11,677 nucleotides of DNA from Planctomycetaceae bacterium (GTDB lineage Bacteria; Planctomycetota; Planctomycetia; Planctomycetales; Planctomycetaceae): the NCBI GenBank assembly GCA_947479075.1, contig CANJZR010000061.1:1-11677 (forward strand), written 5' to 3'. The position numbers and the translations under genes are program-made. Under the pieces are notes generated by a model. The model saw nothing but the letters and a program-made list of their open reading frames with translations. It searched no databases and was not told the origin of the DNA. Of this stretch, positions 1 through 7,802 are shown one piece after another. Each line of letters begins with the position of its first letter. Position 1 is the first letter of the stretch.

Positions 1-432
<432 letters not shown>

Positions 433-465
433 GACGCGAATGTGAGTTGAGTGAAATGAATTGCT

Positions 466-497
466 TCGGGGGCAGGTTTAGACCTGCCCCCGATTTC
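466..497 (+). terminator. Rho-independent terminator after gnd
   Basis: A perfect 12-bp stem (466-477 with 482-493) closes a TTAG loop and is followed by a short T-rich run, TTTCATT. It lies 33 bp after the gnd stop codon. It may also slow transcripts arriving from the convergent minus-strand gene, but on that strand no T run follows the stem. Confidence 0.85.
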
Positions 498-523
498 ATT
501 GGGATATGCCGATATAGCCAGCC

Positions 524-604
524 GGGAGGGCGAGGCTCCTGCCGAGCCGATACTGCCATCGGCGTATGTTCCCGATTGCGGCTCAGCGGGAGCTTCGCCC
601 TCCC
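524..604. repeat. REP-like imperfect palindrome of planctomycete type
   Basis: Two 26-base arms (524-549 and 579-604) are inverted copies with 23 of 26 positions complementary, around a 29-base centre. The left arm begins GGGAGGGCGAGGCTCC and the right arm ends GAGCTTCGCCCTCCC. Two of the three mismatches would be G-U pairs in RNA, so the fold is well kept. Read in one plus-strand frame the arms give EGEAPAEP and SAGASPS, peptide strings that recur in predicted small proteins of planctomycete genomes. I therefore take this as a dispersed palindromic repeat rather than coding sequence. It sits between two convergent genes, a usual place for REP elements. No RAYT transposase is visible in the window. 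Confidence 0.75.
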
Positions 605-632
605 AAGTGCGACGAGGCGATTTGCGACTTAA

Positions 633-1691
633 CTACCACTGCATCCCGAGCATCACGCAGCTGAGGCCGCTGCCGATGCCGAGGAGGGCGACGTTTTCGC
701 CGGGGGCGACATGGCCTTGCTCAGTACCGAGGGCGGCAGCTGTGGGGAGGGCTGTGGAGCCGGTGTTGCCCATGAACTCGACGGTCGGAAAGTCGAGCGA
801 TTCGGGCAGGGCCAGGCGGTCGAGCAGCAGCTTGCGATGGGCTTTGCCAACTTGGTGCGTGAAGACCTTCTGCACATCGGCGGGTGACCAGCCGAGTCGT
901 TTCAACAGCTGGGGCCACGTGCGCTGGGCGAGGTTGACCCCAGCGTGGAGCAGGGCTTCCGAGTCGGTCGACATTTGGGGACGACCGTCGTTTGACTGGG
1001 CATGGTCGACACCACCGGCGCAGAGTTCATGCGCTGCAGTGTCGGCGAGCATGGCCCCACCCAGCAGACGGTGACCCGTGCGGCTGAGCTTGCGATCGCA
1101 AAGGAGTATGGCTGCGGAGCCAGAGCCGATGGTGAGCGAGGCAAAGTCGGCTTTGAGGGCAGCCTTGAGGGTGGAGCGGTCGGCCCCAGCCAGGCTGTTG
1201 AGCCGGTCGATCGTTCCTTCGACGAGGGCACGTCCGGTCTCCGTTCCGACGACGATCCCAGCGCGGATGAGGCCCGCTTCGATCTGGTCAGCGATCAGCA
1301 ATGCCCCATTCAGCAGTCCCAGGCAGGCGTTGCTCACATCGATGACGAGTGAATTGGCGGGGAGCTTTAACGCGTGATGCACGCTGGCGGCGGTCGCGGG
1401 CTCCATCTGGTCACGGCAGACCGACCCGTGGATGAGAGCCCCGATGTAAGAGCGGTCGAAGCCGGTCTGCTGGAGCAATTGCTCGGCGGTCCGGGCACTG
1501 ACAGAGCCGGGACGGGTGCCGGGATCGTAGAAGCGGCGTTCACGAATGCCGCTCATCAGCTCAATACGACCGACATGCACCCCAAGCCGGGAATAGACCG
1601 GCTCCAGTTGATGCTCAATCGCTTCCGACGACACCACATGTGGGGGAAGCAGACAGCTGAACGCCTCGATGCAGACGTTTTGATATCGCAT
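633..1691 (-). CDS. OleA-like thiolase-fold enzyme (often annotated 3-oxoacyl-ACP synthase III)
   Basis: A 352-residue condensing enzyme of the KAS III/thiolase fold. The catalytic triad is visible as Cys123 (in SNACLG), His279 (in THQVGKAH) and Asn309 (in MGNTGS). It looks closer to OleA than to FabH. It has the CRDQMEPAT segment, in which Glu97 matches the glutamate OleA inserts into the partner's active site. Its N terminus MRYQNVCIEA and C terminus LLGIGSGLSCVMLGMQW also resemble OleA. OleA joins two fatty acyl-CoAs head to head into a beta-keto acid, the first step to long-chain olefins. Function here is inferred from these motifs as recalled from known OleA proteins. The start at ATG 1689-1691 fits the family N terminus; no strong ribosome site precedes it. 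The 86-residue gene lies 30 bp upstream on the same strand. No oleB, oleC or oleD is in the window, so a ketone-forming or other acyl-condensing role is also possible. Confidence 0.8.
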   Translation of the reverse strand: MRYQNVCIEAFSCLLPPHVVSSEAIEHQLEPVYSRLGVHVGRIELMSGIRERRFYDPGTRPGSVSARTAEQLLQQTGFDRSYIGALIHGSVCRDQMEPATAASVHHALKLPANSLVIDVSNACLGLLNGALLIADQIEAGLIRAGIVVGTETGRALVEGTIDRLNSLAGADRSTLKAALKADFASLTIGSGSAAILLCDRKLSRTGHRLLGGAMLADTAAHELCAGGVDHAQSNDGRPQMSTDSEALLHAGVNLAQRTWPQLLKRLGWSPADVQKVFTHQVGKAHRKLLLDRLALPESLDFPTVEFMGNTGSTALPTAAALGTEQGHVAPGENVALLGIGSGLSCVMLGMQW

Positions 1692-1721
1692 GGGCGTTCA
1701 GGACACTCTGTATTCGTAACG

Positions 1722-1982
1722 TCAGGCCTGTGCGGTCTGGCGGATGGCAGCCTTAGCGACGATGGTTTCGACTTCGTCGATTTCCGCGTACTGGCGGCGA
1801 CGGTCAACCTCCACCTGCTCAGTGAATTCAGGCATGCCCAGAGAGACAGCGCCTCTCACAAACCGCAAGCCGCGCAATAGAATTTCCTGCTGGCTACGAG
1901 TCAGCTCAAGATTCATGGATTCCATCAGGTTCACCGGAAGCCGGATTGTCCGACTGCGAGCAAGCCTCTGCGGGTCATCCAT
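1722..1982 (-). CDS. Small conserved-looking protein of unknown function, possible ribbon-helix-helix
   Basis: An 86-residue protein I do not recognise. The ATG at 1980-1982 is preferred; a TTG at 1995-1997 would add five residues. GAGG lies just 3 bases before the ATG, closer than usual. The first half (RTIRLPVNLMESMNLELTRS, then QQEILLRGLRFVRG) has a short basic strand RTIRLP followed by two likely amphipathic helices, which is compatible with a CopG/Arc-type DNA-binding fold but also with other small helical proteins. The second half is charged and helical, with no membrane segment or signal peptide. Its stop is 30 bp before the OleA-like gene on the same strand, so the two are probably co-transcribed and the small protein may regulate or bind that enzyme. 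That last point is inference only. Confidence 0.6.
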   Translation of the reverse strand: MDDPQRLARSRTIRLPVNLMESMNLELTRSQQEILLRGLRFVRGAVSLGMPEFTEQVEVDRRRQYAEIDEVETIVAKAAIRQTAQA

Positions 1983-2338
1983 GAACCTCAAGAGCAAACT
2001 GCAGCCGATGGTGACTACCGCTCAGGGAGAGCGGCAGATGAATCGACACCTCATGACCATCGCCACGTTGGCGTGTCTTCGAGGTGCCCCGGAACGCGAG
2101 TCATCGCGATCAGGAGTCACACCATCCCCTCCTCATGCAAGGCTCATGCCTGAACACTCGGAGGAACTTCGATCGTTATTCTAACATCGTCCACAAAAAA
2201 GTCAGCATCCACAACGAAATCACCCAAGCGGCCTTTATTGCCGAAACAGGTCCGAAAATTCGGACGGAGGCTTTCCCATTGTCCCCGGGAATCTGCCTGG
2301 ACGTTGTAGTTTTCCTATTCGGAAGGAGGAGCCGAAGA
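1983..2338. other. Intergenic region between the 86-residue gene and floA
   Basis: These 356 bp lie downstream of floA and upstream of the 86-residue gene, both on the minus strand. I found no convincing gene. A candidate minus-strand promoter sits at 2178-2205. A short palindrome, GTCCGAA-AA-TTCGGAC at 2250-2265, lies 74 bp after the floA stop; it has no T run, so it is at best a weak terminator or a protein site. The stretch 2195-2245 is noticeably richer in A and T than its surroundings. Confidence 0.5.
2178..2205 (-). promoter_or_regulatory. Candidate sigma-70-like promoter for the 86-residue gene and OleA-like gene
   Basis: On the minus strand, CTGACT (2200-2205) and TAGAAT (2178-2183) are separated by 16 bp, matching the consensus at 4 of 6 and 5 of 6 positions. 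The predicted start would leave about 190 nt of leader before ATG 1982, which is long. The call rests on sequence match and position only. Confidence 0.35.
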
Positions 2339-3352
2339 TTACTTGACGGTGGCGCGCAGCTGGCCGCGTGAGTAGGCGTCGGCCATGGCTTTTGGAATTT
2401 CTGCTTCGGCGAGGACGACTTTTGACTGATTTTCCTGCGTGAGTGCCCGCATCTCCTGCTCCTGAGCGACGGAGTCGGCGCGGTTCTTTTCGGCTCGGGC
2501 CCGGGCAACACGCAGGTCAGCTTCGGCCTGGTCGGCCTGCAGACGGGCTCCGACGTTGGCTCCCACATCGATGTCGGCAATGTCGATCGACACGATTTCA
2601 TAGGCGGTCTGGGAGTCGAGGCTCTTCCGCAACACGTTCTGGGCGATCAGCGTGGGGTTCGCCAGCACGTCCTTATGAGATTCACAGGAGCCGATGGCGG
2701 AGACAATTCCCTCACCTACACGGGCGATGATCGTGTCTTCGGTCGCTCCACCGATCAGCTGGGACAGGTTGGTGCGGACCGTGACTCGGGCCTTGGCTTT
2801 CAGCTGGATTCCGTCCTTGGCGACACCGTCCAGCGTGATCCGACCGCGACGGGGGTCAGGCACGTCAATGACTTTGGGATTAACGCTGGTACTCACAGCA
2901 TCGAGCACATCACGGCCCGCCAGATCGATGGCGGAAGCAGTGTCCCAGTCGAGTGCAATCCGGGCCCGATGAGCGGCGATGAGTGCTCGAACGACCTTGG
3001 TGACGTTACCACCCGCCAGCAGGTGGGCACCGAGTGCCTGAGTCGAGATCGCGTCGAGACCTGCCTGGACGGCACTGATTTTTGCTTCGACGATGGTGTG
3101 TGGATTGACCTTCCGCAAGGACATAAGAATCAGAGAGAAAGGGCTGATTCCCGCCCGTGTGACGTAGGCCCGCAGCCAGAGGTTGAAATACCTCAGGAAC
3201 AGGAAGAACATCACGACGCCGATCACCACGAAGAAGGCGACCAGCGCCCACAGGACGACCTTAATGACCATCGATGTCGGGCCGTCCAATGCGAGTAAAG
3301 ACTGAGCCAGCATATCCATCATCAGTTTCGTCTCCGTGGGAGATGTCGACAT
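2339..3352 (-). CDS. floA: Flotillin-like protein FloA (SPFH/band 7 family)
   Basis: A 337-residue membrane-bound scaffold protein of the FloA family. FloA proteins gather in foci in the inner membrane and are linked to membrane fluidity and to assembly of membrane protein complexes in Bacillus. One hydrophobic segment near residues 28-54 should anchor it. Then come family signatures: LRKVNPHTIVEAKISAVQAGLD (79-100, read as two parts LRKVNPHTIVEA and KISAVQAGLD), HLLAGGNV (110-117), IDLAGRDVLDAVSTSVNPKV (142-161), DGIQLKAKARVTVR (180-193) and IARVGEGI (209-216). An Ala/Glu-rich coiled coil spans about 265-327, with the flotillin-type AEAEIPKAMADA near 315-326. Length is normal for FloA (about 330). 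ATG 3350-3352 is chosen; internal Met codons at 11, 12 and 14 are alternatives. An NfeD partner often sits beside floA, but none is here. Confidence 0.92.
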   Translation of the reverse strand: MSTSPTETKLMMDMLAQSLLALDGPTSMVIKVVLWALVAFFVVIGVVMFFLFLRYFNLWLRAYVTRAGISPFSLILMSLRKVNPHTIVEAKISAVQAGLDAISTQALGAHLLAGGNVTKVVRALIAAHRARIALDWDTASAIDLAGRDVLDAVSTSVNPKVIDVPDPRRGRITLDGVAKDGIQLKAKARVTVRTNLSQLIGGATEDTIIARVGEGIVSAIGSCESHKDVLANPTLIAQNVLRKSLDSQTAYEIVSIDIADIDVGANVGARLQADQAEADLRVARARAEKNRADSVAQEQEMRALTQENQSKVVLAEAEIPKAMADAYSRGQLRATVK

Positions 3353-3402
3353 CTCAGTCGCCCCGTCTCGCTGACCAGAGAATTCTGTGACGGGCTAAAG
3401 CG

Positions 3403-3432
3403 ATTCTAAGGATCACTGACAGGTGTTGCCAA
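3403..3432 (-). promoter_or_regulatory. Predicted sigma-70-like promoter of floA
   Basis: On the minus strand, TTGGCA (3427-3432) and TAGAAT (3403-3408) are 18 bp apart, each close to consensus (5 of 6 for the -10). Transcription would start near 3396, giving a leader of about 44 nt before the floA ATG. This is the best promoter match in the window. Confidence 0.5.
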
Positions 3433-3542
3433 GTTGCAGGGAATCGGGACGGCATTCTCTTTCGTGGTTGAAAATGACACGGTGACGCGACCTCCCTTGA
3501 CGGTCAGGGGGCGGAATCCCTAGTCTCCCGCGCGGTGGGGTT

Positions 3543-3583
3543 CTTGAGTTTTCAAGCCCATTGGTTGCAACTTGTGGGCTTTT
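3543..3583 (+). promoter_or_regulatory. Overlapping hairpins in the sat leader, possible attenuator
   Basis: Hairpin A is CTTGA-GTTT-TCAAG (3543-3556). Hairpin B pairs AAGCCCA (3554-3560) with TGGGCTT (3575-3581) and ends in a run of four T (3580-3583). The two stems share 3554-3556, so they cannot form fully together. This is the geometry of an antiterminator/terminator pair. The T run is short and I recognise no known riboswitch, so regulation is inference. Confidence 0.3.
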
Positions 3584-3682
3584 AACGCTCTCGACACGGC
3601 AACGACTTTCAAACGCGACCTCCTGAAGTGCGAAGTGGCTTCGCACGAGAATCGCGATGGCTCACAATTTCTGGTTGAATTC

Positions 3683-4942
3683 ATGGCTGAACTGATTGCT
3701 CCTCACGGCGGATTGTCCGAGCCGGTGTGCCTGACCGTGGCTCCCGGCGAAGTCGCAGCGTTCCAGGCGGAGGCTGCGGGCCTCGTCAAGGTTCCGGTGT
3801 CGCAGGCTGACCTGTCTAGCGTTTACCGTTTTGCTGACGGTACCCTCAGCCCGCTCAAGGGGCCGATGACTTCGGCTGTTTACAACCGCGTCCTCGATGA
3901 AAGCGTCATCGAGAACAACGGCAAGCTGTATGCCTGGACGATTCCGATCGCGTTCCCGATCACTGCCGCTCAAGCGAAGGAACTCAAGGCTGGCCAGAAG
4001 GTCGCTTTGACGAATCCTGCGGGCGAAATCGTCGCGACCCTCGATGTCGAAGACGTCTACGCCTGGCCGAAGCTCAAGTACCTGCAGAAGGTCTACCTGA
4101 CCGATCGCATCGACCACGCCGGAGCCAACATGGTTCTGGATGGCGAGAAGGGGAACACCCACCTCGTCGGTGGAACAATTCGCGCCCTGCCACAGCCGAA
4201 GAACGCCAAGTTCGGCCAGTACGTCCTCACTCCTCGCGAAGTGCGCAAGGTGCTTGCCGAAACCGGTTGGAACGCTGCTGTCGCCTTCCAGACTCGCAAC
4301 CCGCTGCACCGGGCACACGAATACGCACTAGTATACGGCCTCGAAACCCTGATTCGTCAGGGCCTGAACGCCGGAGCTGTGCTGAATCCTCTGATCGGCG
4401 AGACCAAGGGCGACGACGTCAACGCCGAAATCCGCATGGAAACCTACGAGAAGCTGATCACCGAACGCCAACTGGGCGACGGCGACAGCGATGCTGCTCT
4501 GTGGGGCCCCCGTAAGGAATCGGTGCCAGACCGCGTGAAGCTGCTCGGCCTCGACATCAAGATGTTCTACGGCGGACCGAAGGAAGCTGTCATGCACGGC
4601 ATCTACCGCCAGAACATGGGCTACAGCCACATCATCATCGGTCGTAAGCACGCCGACGTGCCTTACTCCGATGGCAGCAACATCTGGAGCGATTTCGACG
4701 CACAGGAGATCTTCAAGAACCTGAAGGGTGACCTGAAGATCAAGACCGTCAATGTCGGCTTTGCAGCTTACTACGAATCGTGCGGTCGAGTTGACCTGTG
4801 CGAGCTGCACAAAGATGAGAAGCCCGTGTCGATCTCCGGTAAGGATGTCCGCGCTACGCTGCTGAAGGGAGAGGCTGTCGACCCCCGCGTCATGCGACCG
4901 ACGACCAGCCGTATCCTTGGTGCTGCGATGAAGACTGCTTAA
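3683..4942 (+). CDS. sat: Sulfate adenylyltransferase (ATP sulfurylase)
   Basis: This cytosolic enzyme joins ATP and sulfate to make adenosine 5'-phosphosulfate and pyrophosphate, the first step of sulfate activation. From ATG 3683 it has 419 residues, the normal size of the single-chain Sat type (unlike CysD/CysN). The N terminus MAELIAPHGG matches the family start; the frame is open to ATG 3572, but those 37 extra residues are atypical. The PUA-like N-terminal domain covers about 1-165. The catalytic domain has the ATP motif QTRNPLHRAHE (203-213), the second motif as GRKHADVPY (320-328, where GRDHAG is usual) and SGKDVR (385-390). There is no C-terminal APS kinase domain, so any CysC is elsewhere. 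No cys or dsr/apr gene is adjacent, so assimilation is the likelier role. A terminator follows at 4995-5034. Confidence 0.95.
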   Translation: MAELIAPHGGLSEPVCLTVAPGEVAAFQAEAAGLVKVPVSQADLSSVYRFADGTLSPLKGPMTSAVYNRVLDESVIENNGKLYAWTIPIAFPITAAQAKELKAGQKVALTNPAGEIVATLDVEDVYAWPKLKYLQKVYLTDRIDHAGANMVLDGEKGNTHLVGGTIRALPQPKNAKFGQYVLTPREVRKVLAETGWNAAVAFQTRNPLHRAHEYALVYGLETLIRQGLNAGAVLNPLIGETKGDDVNAEIRMETYEKLITERQLGDGDSDAALWGPRKESVPDRVKLLGLDIKMFYGGPKEAVMHGIYRQNMGYSHIIIGRKHADVPYSDGSNIWSDFDAQEIFKNLKGDLKIKTVNVGFAAYYESCGRVDLCELHKDEKPVSISGKDVRATLLKGEAVDPRVMRPTTSRILGAAMKTA

Positions 4943-5286
4943 ATCGGGCGGCCAGTCCATTCGGGACTGTGCTGAGCCGAGTTCAGAATCTGCCAACCCC
5001 GGCGAGTCCACGCGACCCGCCGGGGTTGTGTCTTTCAGCGAGACTGCGCGAGCCAGAAGCGTCAGCGCCCGGAGTCGCGTATTCACGAAAGACTGACATC
5101 TGCCGCTCGCTTTCCCGTTGAAATCGGACATCTCCGATCCGATTCCCGAGAGCCTGACTGCGAACCCCCGCCCGCTGGCTTGCGTCCGGTGGGGGAGTGG
5201 TTCATGCTGTGAACCGTAAATGCCCTCAGATCCACGGACCGGTGGGGAGGGGGAGTTTCTCACTTGGAAAGCAGCTGCGTCGACTC
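4943..5286. other. Intergenic region between sat and hisG
   Basis: These 344 bp follow sat and lead into hisG on the same strand. A small hairpin, CAGTCC-ATTCG-GGACTG (4953-4969), and then a strong terminator (4995-5034) make the two genes separate units. A third hairpin, GGTTCA-TGCTG-TGAACC (5199-5215), lies in the hisG leader about 70 bp before the start. I found no gene and no clear promoter. The hisG frame is open to ATG 5197, but the family N terminus fits 5287. Confidence 0.5.
4995..5034 (+). terminator. Rho-independent terminator after sat
   Basis: AACCCCGGCG (4995-5004) pairs perfectly with CGCCGGGGTT (5018-5027), a 10-bp GC-rich stem with a 13-base loop, followed by the T-rich GTGTCTTT. 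It begins 52 bp after the sat stop codon. Confidence 0.75.
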
Positions 5287-6165
5287 ATGTCTGAAAAGCG
5301 TCTGAAACTCGGAATTCCCGCTGGCAGCCTCCAGGATGCCACCGCCCAGCTGTTCCGGAAAGCTGGATACAACATCACCTTTACGTCACGTTCGTACTAT
5401 CCGACCATTGATGATCCCGAGATCGAGTGTCTGCTCATCCGGGCTCAGGAAATGGCTCGCTACGTCGAGAACGGGATCCTCGACGCCGGCATTACGGGAC
5501 ACGACTGGGTCAAGGAAAACGACGCGAACGTCCACGAGGTCTGCGAACTCGTCTTTTCGAAGGTCAGCCGTCGTCCCGTGCGGTGGGTCCTGTGCGTACC
5601 GGAAGATTCTCCGATTCAGACCGTCAAGGATCTGCAGGGGAAGCGGATCGCCACTGAGGCCGTCGGCCTGACCACCAAGTATCTGGCCTCGCACGGCGTC
5701 ACCGCCGATGTCGAGTTCAGCTGGGGAGCCACCGAAGTCAAGCCGCCGCGTCTGGCCGATGCGATCGTAGAAGTCACCGAGACCGGCTCCTCACTGCGTG
5801 CGAACAACCTGCGAATCATCGCCGAAGTGTTGCAAAGCACCACTCGTCTGATTGCGAACAAGTCGGCGTGGCAGGATCCCTGGACGAAGACCAAGCTCGA
5901 CAACATCTCGATGATGCTGCAGGCCTGTCTGGCTGCCGAGGGCAAGGTCGGGCTGATGATGAACATCCGCCGCAGCGACCTCGATACCGTGCTGGCCCAG
6001 CTGCCCGCTTTGCAGCAACCGACGGTCTCATCGCTCTCCGATCCCGACTGGGTGGCGGTGAACACGATCCTGGATGAGTCAGTGGTACGCCGAATTGTCC
6101 CGGCTTTGCGCAGCGCCGGAGCTCGCGGGATTGTGGAGTACCAGATCAGCAAGATTATTGACTAA
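5287..6165 (+). CDS. hisG: ATP phosphoribosyltransferase, long form (HisG)
   Basis: HisG joins ATP and PRPP to form phosphoribosyl-ATP, the first committed step of histidine synthesis. The 292-residue protein from ATG 5287 is the long, self-contained type. Two periplasmic-binding-like catalytic subdomains span about 1-205, with RLKLGIPAGSLQDATAQLF near the N terminus, YVENGILDAGITGHDW (59-74), LQGKRIATEAVGLT (116-129) and the PRPP loop IVEVTETGSSLRANN (160-174). The last 80 or so residues (from KVGLMMNIRRSDL, 220-232) form the ACT-like domain that binds histidine for feedback inhibition. A HisZ partner is therefore not expected. Starts upstream at 5197 would add 30 residues unlike the family. 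No other his gene is nearby, so histidine genes are scattered in this genome. Confidence 0.95.
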   Translation: MSEKRLKLGIPAGSLQDATAQLFRKAGYNITFTSRSYYPTIDDPEIECLLIRAQEMARYVENGILDAGITGHDWVKENDANVHEVCELVFSKVSRRPVRWVLCVPEDSPIQTVKDLQGKRIATEAVGLTTKYLASHGVTADVEFSWGATEVKPPRLADAIVEVTETGSSLRANNLRIIAEVLQSTTRLIANKSAWQDPWTKTKLDNISMMLQACLAAEGKVGLMMNIRRSDLDTVLAQLPALQQPTVSSLSDPDWVAVNTILDESVVRRIVPALRSAGARGIVEYQISKIID

Positions 6166-6224
6166 AGCCCAGAGCTCGACCGTGATGTGACTCGCCATCA
6201 AGATCTCGCCATCGTTGTGCGGCT

Positions 6225-7664
6225 CTAACCAATGATGTCCCAAATTGGCGTGCCCCCGTGTGCGACGGGGGTCGGTCGGCCAGTCACATCGGGAAGCATC
6301 AGGTGAGGATCAATTCCCAGCTGGTGGTAAATCGTTGCGACGATATCACCGGGGGAAACGGGATGGCTGGCCGGGTAGGCACCGATCGCATCTGAAGTAC
6401 CGTGGACCGCTCCCTGCTTGATCCCGCCGCCCACCATGAGGCAAAACGTACATTGTGGCCAGTGGTCTCGGCCGGCCAGACTGTTGATCTTCGGGCTGCG
6501 GCCCATTTCGCCCATCACGAAAATCAACGTCGAATCGAGTAGCCCACGACTTTCCAGGTCGTTCACCAATGCTGGCAAACACAGGTCCAGAACCGGAAGG
6601 TTGTAGCCCTTCAACATATTGAAATTATTTTCGTGCATGTCGTAGGTGAACGACCCGTCTGGCAGAAAATTCTCGGCGTGGACGCTGATAAATGGGACGC
6701 CACGTTCCACGAGCCTTCGAGCGATGAGCATGCTCGATCCGAACAGATTGCGACCGTATTGGTCCTGAAGCTCGGCGGGCTCCTGTGTGAGATCAAACGC
6801 ATCCCGAGTGTGGCTCGAACAGAGCAGCGAGAACGCCCGCTCCTGAAACTTGTCCATGCGATGTGTCGAACGAGATGTCGACACCCGCTCGAATTCGCGG
6901 TTCAACTGGTCGAGAACAGATTGCCTGCGATCCAGCCGCTGGACCGTCATCTCCGGGAGCCCATCGCATCCCGGCATAGTCGGCTGGCCGAGCGGTTTGA
7001 CCGTGCCGTAATACTTGCGATCGGGCTTCTTGTCGAATGTCGGGTTGCACAGTGTAAACAGCGGGTCGTACTGGCTTCCCAGAAAGCCGCCGTAAGGGCC
7101 GGGCCGACGTATCCCGGGGTACATGCTGCTCTCGCCCCATCCGGGATAGCAGGGCATGCAGACCGCCCCGGGCATGTCTTTCGAGCCCATGCCCAGGTAC
7201 TGACACACAGCTCCGATGTCGGGCGGATCTTTGGGATCGGGGACCAGGGCCGCGGGATTTCCGCCTGCCCAGCCGGTCATCACGGGCAGCGGGTTGTGAG
7301 AGTTGTAATTGTGTGTGATCGTGCGAATGAGCGAGGCTTTGTGCATCATCTGCGCAATGCGGGGCATGTGCTCGCAGATGTGCAGACCCGGCACGGATGT
7401 ACTTATCGGTGAGAACTCCCCCCGTATCTCCGCCGCAGCTGCGGGTTTCATATCGAACATATCGATATGACTGGGGCCGCCCAGCATATTGAAGAGGATG
7501 ACCGACTTGGCCGGGCCCTCGGGCCTGTCTCGTGAGCTTTCTGCGGCCCGAAGTAGATAAGGGAGGTTCATGCCGCCCAGCATGGACAGTCCACCGACCT
7601 GCATCAGCTGACGGCGGGTGACACCGTCGCATAACTTGCTGGCATGGCCGAGGACTTTAAGCAT
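6225..7664 (-). CDS. DUF1501 domain protein with Tat signal
   Basis: A 479-residue secreted protein of the DUF1501 family, greatly expanded in planctomycetes. Residues 16-42 look like a twin-arginine leader: TRRQLMQVGG, then a hydrophobic stretch and an AAES cleavage-like region. The body begins SVILFNMLGGPSHIDMFDMK (54-73) and carries the family's later motifs GEMGRSPKIN (385-394), GRDHWP (398-403) and GGGIKQG (412-418), then a C-terminal VTGRPTPVAHGG. The family is related to the alkaline phosphatase/sulfatase fold; its substrate is unknown. Planctomycete copies usually sit beside a DUF1549/DUF1553 cytochrome-like gene, but here both neighbours are unrelated and the gene stands alone. The start ATG 7662-7664 gives a normal Tat leader. 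It converges on hisG with 59 bp between stops and no evident terminator there. Confidence 0.92.
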   Translation of the reverse strand: MLKVLGHASKLCDGVTRRQLMQVGGLSMLGGMNLPYLLRAAESSRDRPEGPAKSVILFNMLGGPSHIDMFDMKPAAAAEIRGEFSPISTSVPGLHICEHMPRIAQMMHKASLIRTITHNYNSHNPLPVMTGWAGGNPAALVPDPKDPPDIGAVCQYLGMGSKDMPGAVCMPCYPGWGESSMYPGIRRPGPYGGFLGSQYDPLFTLCNPTFDKKPDRKYYGTVKPLGQPTMPGCDGLPEMTVQRLDRRQSVLDQLNREFERVSTSRSTHRMDKFQERAFSLLCSSHTRDAFDLTQEPAELQDQYGRNLFGSSMLIARRLVERGVPFISVHAENFLPDGSFTYDMHENNFNMLKGYNLPVLDLCLPALVNDLESRGLLDSTLIFVMGEMGRSPKINSLAGRDHWPQCTFCLMVGGGIKQGAVHGTSDAIGAYPASHPVSPGDIVATIYHQLGIDPHLMLPDVTGRPTPVAHGGTPIWDIIG

Positions 7665-7802
7665 GCGAACGGTTTCCGATCAGGAGACCCTGCTGAGACG
7701 AATACGCATTCAGTCGGTAAAGGCTACCAATCCTCCCGACTGGCGAGAAGTCGTTTTGTCTCACTGCTCTAGGTTTGGAGTGCAGCGAACACCGTAAGAT
7801 CC

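Larger units (their letters stand above)
3353..3682. other. Divergent intergenic region between floA and sat
   Basis: These 330 bp separate the divergent floA and sat genes and should hold both promoters. The floA promoter is clear (3403-3432). For sat, TTGACG at 3496-3501 followed after 18 bp by TAGTCT (3520-3525) is a weak candidate. The sat side also holds two overlapping hairpins (3543-3581) and a 12-codon open frame (3657-3695) that overlaps the sat start. The sat frame is open back to 3572, but the family N terminus fits ATG 3683, so I read this stretch as leader and not coding. Confidence 0.5.

Noticed and set aside
499..1074. A 191-codon plus-strand frame containing GEAPAEP.
   Set aside because: It arises from the palindromic repeat and then runs antisense to the OleA-like gene.
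3572..3682. A 37-residue N-terminal extension of Sat.
   Set aside because: MAELIAPHGG at 3683 matches the usual Sat start, and the extension overlaps the leader hairpin at 3575-3581.
5199..5215. Hairpin GGTTCA-TGCTG-TGAACC before hisG, considered as an operator or a his leader attenuator.
   Set aside because: No histidine-rich leader peptide and no T run are present, so it is noted only as a short palindrome.
4328..5263. A 311-codon minus-strand frame.
   Set aside because: It is antisense to sat and runs through the terminator region; no domain is visible.
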